The notes beneath the pieces are model-generated. The model had not been told where the DNA came from, did not search any database, and worked only from the letters and a program-made list of their open reading frames with translations. Of a DNA stretch of 64,000 nt, positions 36,724 through 45,646 are shown in pieces; within the stretch, counting starts at the first letter, position 1; each line of letters begins with the position of its first letter. Made by a program: the position numbers and the translations under genes. Source of the DNA: Streptomyces sp. S.PNR 29 (GTDB lineage Bacteria; Actinomycetota; Actinomycetes; Streptomycetales; Streptomycetaceae); the NCBI RefSeq assembly GCF_030386795.1, contig NZ_JANUQM010000001.1, forward strand, positions 306,363 through 370,362. The letters run 5' to 3'.

Positions 36724-37734
36724 ATGACGTACGCGATCGAGGCGGAAGGCCTGGTCAAGCGGTTCAAGGACACCGAGGCACTGGCCGGTGTGGACCTGGG
36801 GGCCCGCAGGGGCTCGGTCCTCGGGCTGCTGGGCCCCAACGGCGCGGGGAAGACGACGGCGGTACGGATCTTCGCGACGCTGCTGCGACCCGACGCGGGC
36901 CGGGCCCAGGTGGCCGGCCACGACGTGGTCCGGGAGGCCGGGGTCGTCCGCGCCCTCGTCGGACTGACCGGGCAGTACGCGGCCGTGGACGAGAACCTGA
37001 CCGGTATGGAGAATCTGCTGCTCATCGGGCGATTGCTCGGTCTGCCGCGACGGGAGGCCAGGGCGAGAGCCCGGGAGCTGCTGGAGCGTTTCCAGCTGAC
37101 GGACGCGGCCGGGCGGGCGGTGAAGACCTTCTCCGGAGGCATGCGCAGACGCCTGGACCTCGCGGCCAGCCTCGTGGGCCGGCCCAGCATCCTCTTCCTC
37201 GACGAACCGACCACCGGCCTGGACCCGCACAGCCGCGGTGAGCTGTGGGACCTGTTGCGCGGCCTGGTCGCGGACGGCGCGACCGCCCTGCTGACCACCC
37301 AGTACCTGAACGAGGCCGATGTGCTCGCCGACGACATCGTGGTGATCGACAAGGGCCGGGTGATCGCCGAGGGCACCCCGGACCAGCTGAAGTCCCAGGT
37401 CGGCGGTCAGGTACTGCAGCTGCGGCCGGTGCTGGCGCAGGACCTGGCGCGGGCGCACGCGCTGGTGGCCCGGGCGGCCGGTCCGCAGACGCAGATCGAG
37501 GGCGAGACGATCACCGCGCCGGTGAAGGAGACCGAGCTGATGCCGGCCGTGGTGCGCGCGCTCGATCGTGAGGGGATCGCGGTGGGTGAGCTGGCCCTGC
37601 GCCGGTCGTCGCTGGACGAGGTGTTCCTCGCCCTGACCGGCCACCGCGCCGAACCGGGCGAGCCCGAGGGCAACGGCGGCGCGGCCGTCCGGGACGATGA
37701 CGGTGAGCGCCGGAAGGCGGTGATGGGGCCATGA
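36724..37734 (+). CDS. ABC transporter ATP-binding protein (DrrA-type)
   Basis: 336 aa from ATG 36724 (MTYAIEAEGLVKRF). GAGGGG is 6 bases upstream, which favours it over ATG 36718. Walker A GPNGAGKTT, Q-loop TGQYAAVDE, signature FSGGMRRRLDLA, Walker B ILFLDEPTTGLDP, and the DrrA-typical LLTTQYLNEADVLADDI. The C-terminal domain has ETELMPAVVRALDREGI. With the permease it forms a drug-export pump of the daunorubicin-resistance class; the substrate is unknown. The end overlaps the permease ATG. Confidence 0.92.
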   Translation: MTYAIEAEGLVKRFKDTEALAGVDLGARRGSVLGLLGPNGAGKTTAVRIFATLLRPDAGRAQVAGHDVVREAGVVRALVGLTGQYAAVDENLTGMENLLLIGRLLGLPRREARARARELLERFQLTDAAGRAVKTFSGGMRRRLDLAASLVGRPSILFLDEPTTGLDPHSRGELWDLLRGLVADGATALLTTQYLNEADVLADDIVVIDKGRVIAEGTPDQLKSQVGGQVLQLRPVLAQDLARAHALVARAAGPQTQIEGETITAPVKETELMPAVVRALDREGIAVGELALRRSSLDEVFLALTGHRAEPGEPEGNGGAAVRDDDGERRKAVMGP

Positions 37735-38540
37735 CCGCCACCACCATCACCGCGCCGGTCACCGCATCGGGCCGCGTACCGCCGCTCGCCGCGCTGCGGC
37801 AGACCTTCACCATGGCCTGGCGGAGCCTGGTCGCGGTCAAGCACAACCCGCTCGAACTGGTCGACTACAGCATCACGCCGATCATGTTCGTGTTCCTCTT
37901 CACCTATGTGCTGGGCGGGCAGATGGCCGGCTCGCCCGAGGCGTATCTGAAGTACGCGCTGCCCGGGATCATCGTGCAGAACACCCTGTTCATGACGATG
38001 TACACGGCCATGGCGCTCAACACCGACCTCACCAAGGGCGTCTTCGACCGGCTGCGGAGCCTGCCGATAGCCCGCTCCGCCCCGCTCATCGGGCGGATCA
38101 CCGCCGACCTCGCCAAGCATGTGTGGGCACTGCTGCTGATGATCGGCCTCGGCCTGCTGCTCGGCTTCCGGGTCACGGGCGGGTTCGGCGGCTTCCTGCT
38201 CGGCACCCTGCTGGTGGTGGTGTTCGCCGCGGCCGTGTCGTGGAGCGCGGTGCTGATCGGGATGCTCGCCGGTGACGCGGAGAAGGTGCAGGCGTTCGCC
38301 TTCACCCTCATCTTCCCGATCACCTTCACCAGCAGCGCGTTCGTCAGGGTGGACACCATGCCCGGCTGGCTCCAGGCGTGGAGTGACGTCAACCCGGTCA
38401 CTCATCTCTCCGACGCCTTCCGCGGTCTGCTGCTCGGCGGTCCGGTGGCGGAGCCGGTGCTGTGGTCGCTGGTCTGGGCGGCGGGGATAGCGCTCGTGTT
38501 CTATCCGCTGGCGATGAGGGCTTACCGGGCCAAGACGTGA
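37731..38540 (+). CDS. ABC-2 type transporter permease (DrrB-type)
   Basis: 269 aa with six hydrophobic segments. It has the DrrB features RSLVAVKHNPLELVDYSITPIMFVFLF near the N-terminus, YLKYALPGIIVQN, and NPVTHLSDAFRGLLLGG before the last helix. ATG 37731 overlaps the ATPase stop (ATGA), so stoichiometry is coupled. Confidence 0.92.
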   Translation: MTATTITAPVTASGRVPPLAALRQTFTMAWRSLVAVKHNPLELVDYSITPIMFVFLFTYVLGGQMAGSPEAYLKYALPGIIVQNTLFMTMYTAMALNTDLTKGVFDRLRSLPIARSAPLIGRITADLAKHVWALLLMIGLGLLLGFRVTGGFGGFLLGTLLVVVFAAAVSWSAVLIGMLAGDAEKVQAFAFTLIFPITFTSSAFVRVDTMPGWLQAWSDVNPVTHLSDAFRGLLLGGPVAEPVLWSLVWAAGIALVFYPLAMRAYRAKT

Positions 38541-38568
38541 GGGTGCGTGTGGTCCGGGGTACGGCGAA

Positions 38569-38600
38569 GGCCCGTACCCCTGGCGACAGGGGTACGGGCC
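38569..38600. terminator. Bidirectional terminator between the permease and the immunity candidate
   Basis: GGCCCGTACCCCT (38569-38581) pairs perfectly with AGGGGTACGGGCC (38588-38600) around GGCGAC, followed by CTTT. It lies between convergent genes and can serve both. Confidence 0.85.
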
Positions 38601-38641
38601 CTTTGGCCGAGCGGCGGCGCCGCGTTGCCAGTGCGGGTCCG

Positions 38642-39286
38642 TCAGTCCGGGTCGGGGACGGATTGCAGCGTTCCGTCGTCGACGACGAGCTCGTGGTAGC
38701 CGAAGCGCTCACCGAGCTCGTGATACCGCTGGTACCGCGACTCCGTGACCGGAACCAGGTGCGCCTTCAGGACCCGCAGGAAGAGCCGGAACCCGAGGTC
38801 GGGATCGGCCTCCACGACCACCCGCTCCAGCGCGTCCACCACCTCGGCCCCACCGGCCCGGACGGCGTCCCGCACGGCCGGCGCGGCCTGGCGGATCTCC
38901 TCCAGGACCGCCTCCCTCAGCGGCCCGTCCACCGGGGGCTCCGGCGGCACGGGAGTGAAGGACGGCTCGTCGCGGCGTATCCGTTCGGCGCAGATCCGGA
39001 CGATGTCGCCCAGCCATGCGCGCTCGTCCCGCCGCACGGCGTCCGGGTCGTACGGGAGCCCGGTCGCCGCCCGCCACAGGAGGGCGATCACCGGGGTGGG
39101 CACCGGCGACTCCAGCAGACGCTGGGCGTCCTGAAGGAGCGTGGCCGCGTAGGCACCGTCCCCCCAGTCCGCCGCACCGGCGACGATCTCCTCCTCCGTG
39201 GCCTCGCCGGCCCAGGGGCCGGCGAACCACTTGGTGAGCCCGCTGAGCCCGAAGTCGACCCAGATGTCCTGCCGTCGCACCGTCAC
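38642..39286 (-). CDS. Candidate immunity protein of the RNase A-like toxin
   Basis: 214 aa, soluble and acidic, mostly helical, with Trp-rich start DIWVDFGLSGLTKWFAGPW and a C-terminus ESRYQRYHELGERFGYHEL. No known family is recognised. Its start (39286) is one base past the stop of the 1,665-aa toxin gene on the same strand, the position where polymorphic-toxin antidotes lie. An acidic protein is suited to block a basic nuclease tip. The immunity role is inferred from position only. Confidence 0.65.
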   Translation of the reverse strand: MTVRRQDIWVDFGLSGLTKWFAGPWAGEATEEEIVAGAADWGDGAYAATLLQDAQRLLESPVPTPVIALLWRAATGLPYDPDAVRRDERAWLGDIVRICAERIRRDEPSFTPVPPEPPVDGPLREAVLEEIRQAAPAVRDAVRAGGAEVVDALERVVVEADPDLGFRLFLRVLKAHLVPVTESRYQRYHELGERFGYHELVVDDGTLQSVPDPD

Positions 39287-39287
39287 C

Positions 39288-42200
39288 TCACGGTCTCTTG
39301 CCCTTGGGGTACGCGGTGTAGACCATGTAGCCCGGCGAGTGCTTGGACCTCTTCAGCGTGATGGACACGATGTTCTCGGCGGGCCAGCTGCTGCCGTCGC
39401 GGTGGTAGACGGTGCCCAGGGACTTGGTGTCGTCCAGCCTCACGTCGAACGAGAGGAGGTCCGTCGGGCTCTCGGAGTCCTTCGGGGTCTCCAGCATCCA
39501 CTTGTCCAGCCGCTTCCGGTTCTTCTTGTTCTGCGTCGGGGACATGCCCGTCAGCCACTTTTCCATCGCATCGTCCACGGCGGCCTGCGCAGTGTCCAGA
39601 TTCTCCCAGACGCCGGTCACACCGGGGTGGGTGTCCGGGTTCTTCTCCCAGTCGCGCTGGGCCTTGGCGCGTGCCTCCGCCGGAGTGGGCTTGACGTGGT
39701 CCTTGATCGTGTGGGCCCCGCGGTCACCCTCGTGCAGGGTCAGGTTCAGGCAGTTGTGGACCAGGACGTCCCGCGCCGGGGCTCCCGTCGTGCCCTGCGT
39801 GGCCACGTAGAAGGTGTGCAGACCGTCGACGGTCAGGTCGTACACCGTGCGCGGCGCCAGCCCCGGCCGGTCGCGCAGGGTGCGGACGGCACGGGGCGTG
39901 CCGTCCGGCCCGCGCAGCCGGTCGCCGGTCCGCAGGTCGGCCACGAACGTCCAGCCTCGCCCGTCCACGTACACCCGGTGCCCGGCCGTGCTGGTCAGGC
40001 GGCTCCCGTCGGCGAAGGAGACGTCGACGAGCCGACGCGTGGCATGCCGGAACGTGTCCGTGACCGGCTGGGCCGCGTGGGCCCCGGTCTCGGGGTCCGT
40101 CGCGAGGACCAGGTCACCCTCGTGGACCGATCCGATCGGCCGGCGCGTGCCGTCTGCCATCAGCACCGGCGTGTCCGCCGGGAAGCTGTTGACGCGGCAG
40201 CTTGTCAGGGCGTCCTCGACGATGTTGACCTGCCGCTCGATGGCGGCCAGCGTGCTCGGGTCGATGTCCAGGTTCTTCAGTGCTTTGTACGCGTCGGCGA
40301 CGCCGATGCCGGTCTTCAGCGCGGCGTCCAGCGCGTTGAGCGCGTCGGCGACCTTGACGAACACCTTGCCCGGGACGAAGTTGCTCGCCGCCCAGGCACA
40401 GCCGTTGACGCTGCCGTGCCAGCAGTCCAGGAAGTCCTGGACCAGAACCGCCTTCAGGATCCGGTAGACGACGGTCTGCTGGATCAGGTCGAGCTTGCTG
40501 AAGTACTGGGTGACGTCCTTCTTCAGCCCCTTCAAGCGCTCGGTCTTGATGAGCAGCGTGTCGTCCGCCGGGCAGCCGGAGGCCGTGGCCGGCACGTCGG
40601 GGTTGGTGCACAGGAAGAAGTCGACCGTGGCGTCGAACGTGACCGCGAACGTGACGGTGCAGCCCTCGAAGCCGCTTTCGATCTGGCACTTCTCCTTGGG
40701 CGTGGCGTCGGTGACCTCGACGCTGTCCTCGTCGACGACGTAGAACGTGCCGCCGATTCCGGTGCCCGCGCCGGACGAGACCTGCTTGTTGGCCTCCTTC
40801 CGCTCCGCGGAGTCCGCGGCCGCCTGTGCCTCGTCGGCGTACTTCTGGGCGTCCTTGGCCGCTTCCTCGGCCTCGGTCGCGGCTGCGTCGGCGCGGTTGG
40901 CCGCCGCGCGGGCGTCCTTGGCGGCCTGTTCGGCCTGGGAGGCGGCCGTGCGGGCGGCTTCGGCGTCGAGGGCGGCCTGGTCGGCGGAGTCGCGGGCGTC
41001 CTTGGCGTAGCCCTCGGCGCGTCCGGCCGCCTTGTCCGCGGCTTCGGCGTCCACGGCCGCCTGGCGGTCGTATTCGATCGTGCGGGCCAGTGACGCCTGC
41101 GCCTGTGAGGCGGCCTTGGCGGCGTCGGCGGCGTAGCCGAGGGCCTCCTTGGCGTAGGTGCGGGCGTCGGACGCGTGGCCGGCGGCGTTGGCGGCGTGCT
41201 GGTAGGCGGCCTTGGCGTCGCCCTTCGCCTGGTCGGCGAGGTTCTTGGCGGCGGCGGCCTCTGCCTGGGCGTTCTTGGCGTGGGCCTCGGCGACGGCCTT
41301 CTGCTGCTCGGCGATCGACTTGGACGCCTGGCCGGTCAGCACGACCAGGCCGGCGGCCGAGTCGGTGGTGACGTAGGGCGAGCCGAGCTGGACGGCGTCG
41401 TTGGCGGGCTTGGCGACCTGGGCGGCGGCGTTGCCGGCGTCCACGGCGGCCTGGGCGGTGACGTGGGCGAAGCCCGCGGCCTTCGCCGATGCCGCCAGGG
41501 CCTTGGCGGCCTCCTTGTTCGCCTCGTCGGCGTGGGACTTGGCGGTCTTGGCGTGCTTCTCCGCCTCGTCGGCCAGCTCGACCGCCGTCTTGGCTTCGGC
41601 GGCGGCGTGCTCGGACGCCTTGATGGCGTCGGCTGCGGCGCTGGTCGCGGTCTTCACCGCGGCATCGGCCTTCAGCTTCGCCGCCTGGGCGTCGTCCGCG
41701 TGGGCGCGGGCCCGCTTGGCGGCCGCCTCGGCGCGGGTGGCCGCGGCGTCCGCGTCGGCGGCTGCCTTCGTGGCGGCGTCGGCCTCGGAGCGGGCCCGGC
41801 CGACGGCTGCCTCGGCGTCGTCGGCGTGCTTGTCCGCCTCAGTGGCGGCGACGCGGGCGGCGTCGGCTGCCTCCCCGGCCTCCAGTGACTCGGCGTAGGC
41901 CTCCTTCGCGTCGGCCTTGGCGCGGGCGGCGTCGGCCTTCTGCTCGGCCTCCCACGCGTCGTCGCGCTTGGCCTTCGCATTGTCGCGGGCGGCGACGGCG
42001 GCGTTCTTCTTCTCGACCGCCGTGCCTTCGGCCGCTTCGGCCTTGTCCCTGGCGTCCTTCGCCTTGTCCGCCTCGGCTTCGGCGTTCTTCCGGTGCTGCG
42101 CTGCCTCGGCCTGCTTGGCGGCGGCGGTCTCCTTCTCCGCCTTCGCCGTCTTCTCCTCGGCCTCGGCAGCCAGCCGCTCGGCGTGGGCCTCGGCGGCGGC

Positions 42201-44285
42201 AGCCTTCGCGTCGCCCTCGGCCTTCAGAGCCTCGGCGAGCTTGGCCTCCGCGGTCTCCTTGTCCTTCTTGGCGTTGTCGCGGTGCACCTTGGCCGCGTCG
42301 GCCGCAGCCTTCGCCTGCGCCTCGGCCGCCGCAGCGGCGGCCTTACGGAACTCGGCCTTCGACTGCGCGGCCTGGGCCAGGGCACGCTGTGTGATGGTCT
42401 CGCTGTCACCGGCGGACGCGCGGGTGGCGGCCTCGGCGGTCTCACCGGCCTTCACCAGCGCTTCCAGAGCGGCTACCGCACCCTTCGTGACCTGCGCCTT
42501 CTGCTGGCTGGCCAGCAGGCCCCGGCCACGCGGGGCGCCGCCCGCGTCCGCGACGGCATACGCGGCCTGCTCGGCCGTGTCACTGGCAGTGGCGGCCTTC
42601 TGCGCCACAGCTAACTGCGCCTTGAGGGCATCGAGTTGTTTCTTGGCTCGGGCCTGGGCTGCGGCGAGACCCTTCTTCGCCTTGTCGAACTGCGCCTTGT
42701 CTGGGTAGGACAGGCTGTCCGTTCCCTTGTGGCCCTTGGGGACGACCCGGAACTTCTGAGGGTTGGTGCCGTTGCACGCCCACAGCCACGAGTCCTGGCC
42801 GTTGTCGAACTTGTTCAAGTCCAGGCACTTGTCCGTGGCGACGTTGCGCAGTTCGCCCGCGGCGCGGACGTCGAACGTCCACTGCTGTGCCTTGCTGTTA
42901 TTGCACGACCAGAGCTGGATCTTCGTGCCGTTTGCGGGATTGCTGCTCTGCACGTCAAGGCACTTCTGGGCTTTGACATTGAGCAGGACGTAAGCATCGC
43001 CATAGCCCTGGACCTGCCACTCCTGAGCAGCGGAGTCGTTGCAGGTGTAGATCTGCACCGAGGTGCCGTCGGTCTCCTTGCCGCCCTGCACGTCCAGGCA
43101 CTTGCCCTTGGCCGCTTCGACCTGGATGACCGCCGGGGAATCACCGATCCAGCCGAGGCCGCCAGGAGCCCAGTAGTCCTGCCAGCGGGCCAGATGATCG
43201 GCGACCCAGGAGTCCCCCAGCATGTTCCCCAACGCCTTCGCGCCGGCGGCTAGAGCGTTGCTGGCGTCCTTGCTGGCGTTCAGGATCTGGTTGCGCTGGG
43301 TGGCCTGTGCGGCGATCTCCTGCTGCCACTCCGAAGCGGCCGTGTCGGCTATGCCACCCAGGACCTTGTTCGGGTCGATCGGATCCCGCCAGGCGCATGA
43401 CGCGTACCTGGTCTTCAGCTCTTCGACAGCGATCCTGTACTCCGCAGTGCCCGGCTGCGGAGCTGAGCGGGGAAAGCCCCCAAATGCCAGAAACAGGCGG
43501 GCGTCATCTGCGCTCGCGCGGGGGAAGCCGTCCGTCAAGTACTCGAATGCCTGACGTTCGTTGTACTGCCGTGCCCGCTCATCGGATGGAAGGGATGGAT
43601 CGTACGGCTTCTCACCGTAGAGGGGAGTGCCGAGGTCGGTGATGGCCTTGAAAGTCTTGTCGTCGGCCTTGGGGGTGGGGTCCTCGTAAAAGTCGCTCTC
43701 GCTCTTCCAGAAGCGGTCGGCGATCCAGTTGGTCAGACCCGTCTGGCTGTGAAAGTCCTCCTCCGTGTCACCCGGTCCTCCCGGAGGCCAGTGGAATTCC
43801 GTGACGGTGAAGCCGCCCGGAGTTTCCAGCCCGTCGAGGGGCTTCGCCCATTCGTTTCGAAGGGCGTGGACGGCATCCAGCTCCCTGGCGGCCGCGTCCC
43901 GGTCCTTCTGGTACGCCCCGGCCAGCGGAGTCTGCTCCCAGTGCTCCCGGTCAGCCAGGGTGTGAAGCTTGTCCGGTGGCTGGTTGAGGCCGTCCTGCGC
44001 GGTCGCGGCCATGTACGCGCCGCCCAGGCGCAGTACGTCGGCCATCAGGCACTGGTCCCGACGCAACTGCTCGGCGGCCGTCTCCTCGAACCAGTCGTAC
44101 GAGTCGCTCGCCGGGGCGGTCTCCGTGTCGGTGGGCCGACCCAGTACGTCGGGCTGGACGGCCAGGCCTGCCAGTACCGCCACGGCCACCGCCGTGGACG
44201 TGACGACAGAGGTCAGGAACCGGAGTCTGCCCGATCTGGGCACGAAGCGGGTTCTGGGCAGGAAGGGCCCTGGTTTTGGGCGCAA
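39288..44285 (-). CDS. Polymorphic toxin: ricin-B lectin, Ala-rich stalk, Hint, RNase A-like tip
   Basis: 1,665 aa from TTG 44285, preceded by GAGGGG eight bases upstream. N-terminus: basic, then hydrophobic VVTSTAVAVAVLAGLAV (27-43), a signal peptide or anchor. Residues 60-380 form a domain of unknown type. 385-516 is a ricin-B lectin with three repeats (KCLDVQ..., W/F at each end). About 530-1185 is almost wholly Ala/Lys/Glu/Asp heptad-like helix. About 1190-1360 is a Cys-containing linker domain. 1363-1511 is a Hint module starting CRVNSFPADTPVLMADG and ending VLVHN before Cys1512. 1512-1665 (39288-39752) matches bacterial RNase A-like CdiA tips: GAHTIKDHV histidine early, WENLDTAQAAVDDAM, and the terminal GYMVYTAYP with the Thr/Tyr pair. 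An antidote candidate follows one base later. Confidence 0.88.
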   Translation of the reverse strand: MRPKPGPFLPRTRFVPRSGRLRFLTSVVTSTAVAVAVLAGLAVQPDVLGRPTDTETAPASDSYDWFEETAAEQLRRDQCLMADVLRLGGAYMAATAQDGLNQPPDKLHTLADREHWEQTPLAGAYQKDRDAAARELDAVHALRNEWAKPLDGLETPGGFTVTEFHWPPGGPGDTEEDFHSQTGLTNWIADRFWKSESDFYEDPTPKADDKTFKAITDLGTPLYGEKPYDPSLPSDERARQYNERQAFEYLTDGFPRASADDARLFLAFGGFPRSAPQPGTAEYRIAVEELKTRYASCAWRDPIDPNKVLGGIADTAASEWQQEIAAQATQRNQILNASKDASNALAAGAKALGNMLGDSWVADHLARWQDYWAPGGLGWIGDSPAVIQVEAAKGKCLDVQGGKETDGTSVQIYTCNDSAAQEWQVQGYGDAYVLLNVKAQKCLDVQSSNPANGTKIQLWSCNNSKAQQWTFDVRAAGELRNVATDKCLDLNKFDNGQDSWLWACNGTNPQKFRVVPKGHKGTDSLSYPDKAQFDKAKKGLAAAQARAKKQLDALKAQLAVAQKAATASDTAEQAAYAVADAGGAPRGRGLLASQQKAQVTKGAVAALEALVKAGETAEAATRASAGDSETITQRALAQAAQSKAEFRKAAAAAAEAQAKAAADAAKVHRDNAKKDKETAEAKLAEALKAEGDAKAAAAEAHAERLAAEAEEKTAKAEKETAAAKQAEAAQHRKNAEAEADKAKDARDKAEAAEGTAVEKKNAAVAARDNAKAKRDDAWEAEQKADAARAKADAKEAYAESLEAGEAADAARVAATEADKHADDAEAAVGRARSEADAATKAAADADAAATRAEAAAKRARAHADDAQAAKLKADAAVKTATSAAADAIKASEHAAAEAKTAVELADEAEKHAKTAKSHADEANKEAAKALAASAKAAGFAHVTAQAAVDAGNAAAQVAKPANDAVQLGSPYVTTDSAAGLVVLTGQASKSIAEQQKAVAEAHAKNAQAEAAAAKNLADQAKGDAKAAYQHAANAAGHASDARTYAKEALGYAADAAKAASQAQASLARTIEYDRQAAVDAEAADKAAGRAEGYAKDARDSADQAALDAEAARTAASQAEQAAKDARAAANRADAAATEAEEAAKDAQKYADEAQAAADSAERKEANKQVSSGAGTGIGGTFYVVDEDSVEVTDATPKEKCQIESGFEGCTVTFAVTFDATVDFFLCTNPDVPATASGCPADDTLLIKTERLKGLKKDVTQYFSKLDLIQQTVVYRILKAVLVQDFLDCWHGSVNGCAWAASNFVPGKVFVKVADALNALDAALKTGIGVADAYKALKNLDIDPSTLAAIERQVNIVEDALTSCRVNSFPADTPVLMADGTRRPIGSVHEGDLVLATDPETGAHAAQPVTDTFRHATRRLVDVSFADGSRLTSTAGHRVYVDGRGWTFVADLRTGDRLRGPDGTPRAVRTLRDRPGLAPRTVYDLTVDGLHTFYVATQGTTGAPARDVLVHNCLNLTLHEGDRGAHTIKDHVKPTPAEARAKAQRDWEKNPDTHPGVTGVWENLDTAQAAVDDAMEKWLTGMSPTQNKKNRKRLDKWMLETPKDSESPTDLLSFDVRLDDTKSLGTVYHRDGSSWPAENIVSITLKRSKHSPGYMVYTAYPKGKRP

Positions 44286-44652
44286 GAAGGTATCCCCTCG
44301 TCACAAAGGAAGGAGGACGGGGGTGCCCGTCGGAAGTAGCTGAGGAGAGGCCCTCCCTACGGCGACGGCGTCCCCCCGGTCACCGGTTGACACTCACGGC
44401 GATGGAGTGGTCAGCTCCGCCGGGCGCGACGATCACCTTACGCACAGTTGTTCGATTTAGACAGAGGGTTTCCTTGGCGCCCGGAGCGGCATGGCGTGAA
44501 AGAGCCACGGGGTTCACCGGCCCGACAGGTGGAAGGCCATGACGACGGGGCATTACCTGTGCGTATCCCTTGAGCATTCCGTGAGCCGAGCTCTCGCTCG
44601 ACAGACGATCGGCCAAAAACCGCCCACACCCCAACACTCGGAATGCCGCTGG
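44286..44652. other. Gap upstream of the toxin gene
   Basis: 367 bases between the toxin start and the end of the regulator gene. It includes the toxin's ribosome site (GAGGGG on the minus strand). It has lower G/C patches near 44445-44475, a likely promoter area for the toxin. No convincing gene is present. Confidence 0.4.
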
Positions 44653-45363
44653 TCAGCCTCCCGACCCCGCCTCCTCCTCCGGCGTCCCCGCCCGCGGCAG
44701 CGCCCCCGCCCGGTCCAGCAATCCCGTCCGCGCGGCCAGCGCCGCCGCTTCCAGCCTCGAACCCACGCCCAGCTTCATCAGGACGCGCTGGACATGCGTC
44801 CGTGCCGTCGACGGGGCGATGCCCATGCCGGCGGCGATCAGGCGGGTGTCCTCGCCGTCGGCGACCCTGACCAGGACCTCGACCTCCCTGGGCGTGAGCA
44901 TCTGCAGCAGGCGCTGGCCCTCGTCGTCGGGTTGGGCCGCCGGGTTGAGGAGTTCGCTGAACGCGCCCTGGAGCAGTGCGGGGGCCACCGCCGCCTCCCC
45001 CGCCCGGGCCTTCATGATCGCCCGCTCGACGCCCTCGATGCGCTCGTCGTGCCGTACGTAGCCGGAGGCGCCGGCGGCGAAGGCCGCGGCGATGCCCCGC
45101 GGGCTCGGTACCGGTCCCAGGACCAGGACGGCGACCTGCGGGCGCTCGCGCTTGATCCTGACCACCGGGTCGAACATCCCCGGCTCGGCCGGAGTCGCCG
45201 TCCCCAGCAGACACACCTCCGGTGACCGGCTGATCACCAGCTCCGCCGCGCCCGCGGCGGGCGCCGCCGCGGCGAGCACCCGGTGCCCCCGCAGTTTCAG
45301 CGCCGAGGCCAGCGCCTCGGCCAGCAGTCGGTGGTCGTCGACCACCATGAGCCGCACTCCCAT
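44653..45363 (-). CDS. LuxR-type response regulator with degenerate receiver
   Basis: 236 aa. The N-terminal receiver fold keeps the acidic pair (MVVDDHRLLAEAL). However, the phospho-acceptor position in PEVCLLGTATP is Gly54, not Asp, and the usual Lys in GYVLKD-type motifs is His (GYVRHD). The LuxR HTH is intact: MLTPREVEVLVRVADGEDT, STARTHVQRVLMKLGV. It is therefore probably phosphorylation-independent. No histidine kinase is adjacent. It lies upstream of the toxin gene on the same strand, so it may control it, which is untested. Confidence 0.85.
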   Translation of the reverse strand: MGVRLMVVDDHRLLAEALASALKLRGHRVLAAAAPAAGAAELVISRSPEVCLLGTATPAEPGMFDPVVRIKRERPQVAVLVLGPVPSPRGIAAAFAAGASGYVRHDERIEGVERAIMKARAGEAAVAPALLQGAFSELLNPAAQPDDEGQRLLQMLTPREVEVLVRVADGEDTRLIAAGMGIAPSTARTHVQRVLMKLGVGSRLEAAALAARTGLLDRAGALPRAGTPEEEAGSGG

Positions 45364-45597
45364 CGAGCAAAACCCCCCAGTCCCCCCAATGGACCCCCAT
45401 GCACCCCGGTGGATGCCCCTCTATGGATGCCCACTGGTCCGCGCGGACGGAAGCCCCCTCCCGGCTCCCCCGCTCTTCATGCCCCCGGAAGCTACACGCT
45501 TGTTCGACGTTGCGCTCCCCCTACCGGCGAGAAGTGCCCCGGATCGCCGAAATTCCGCGCATTCGCGAGTCATACGGGGGTGATGCGCGATAAGTGA

Positions 45598-45629
45598 ACG
45601 GCCCCGCCCCTGAGCAGGGGCGGGGCCGT
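45598..45629. terminator. Strong hairpin after the 604-aa propeller gene
   Basis: ACGGCCCCGCCCCTG and CAGGGGCGGGGCCGT pair perfectly with a minimal AG centre (effective loop about 4-6 bases). It is placed at the minus-strand 3' end of the propeller gene, 17 bases after its stop. Confidence 0.8.
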
Positions 45630-45646
45630 GGCCGAAAGACCTGTCG

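Noticed and set aside
39198..41093. Long plus-strand open frame opposite the stalk of the large toxin
   Set aside because: High GC keeps the antisense frame open. The minus strand has domains, a ribosome site and proper codon bias; the antisense product is low-complexity Gly/Val/Arg/Leu.
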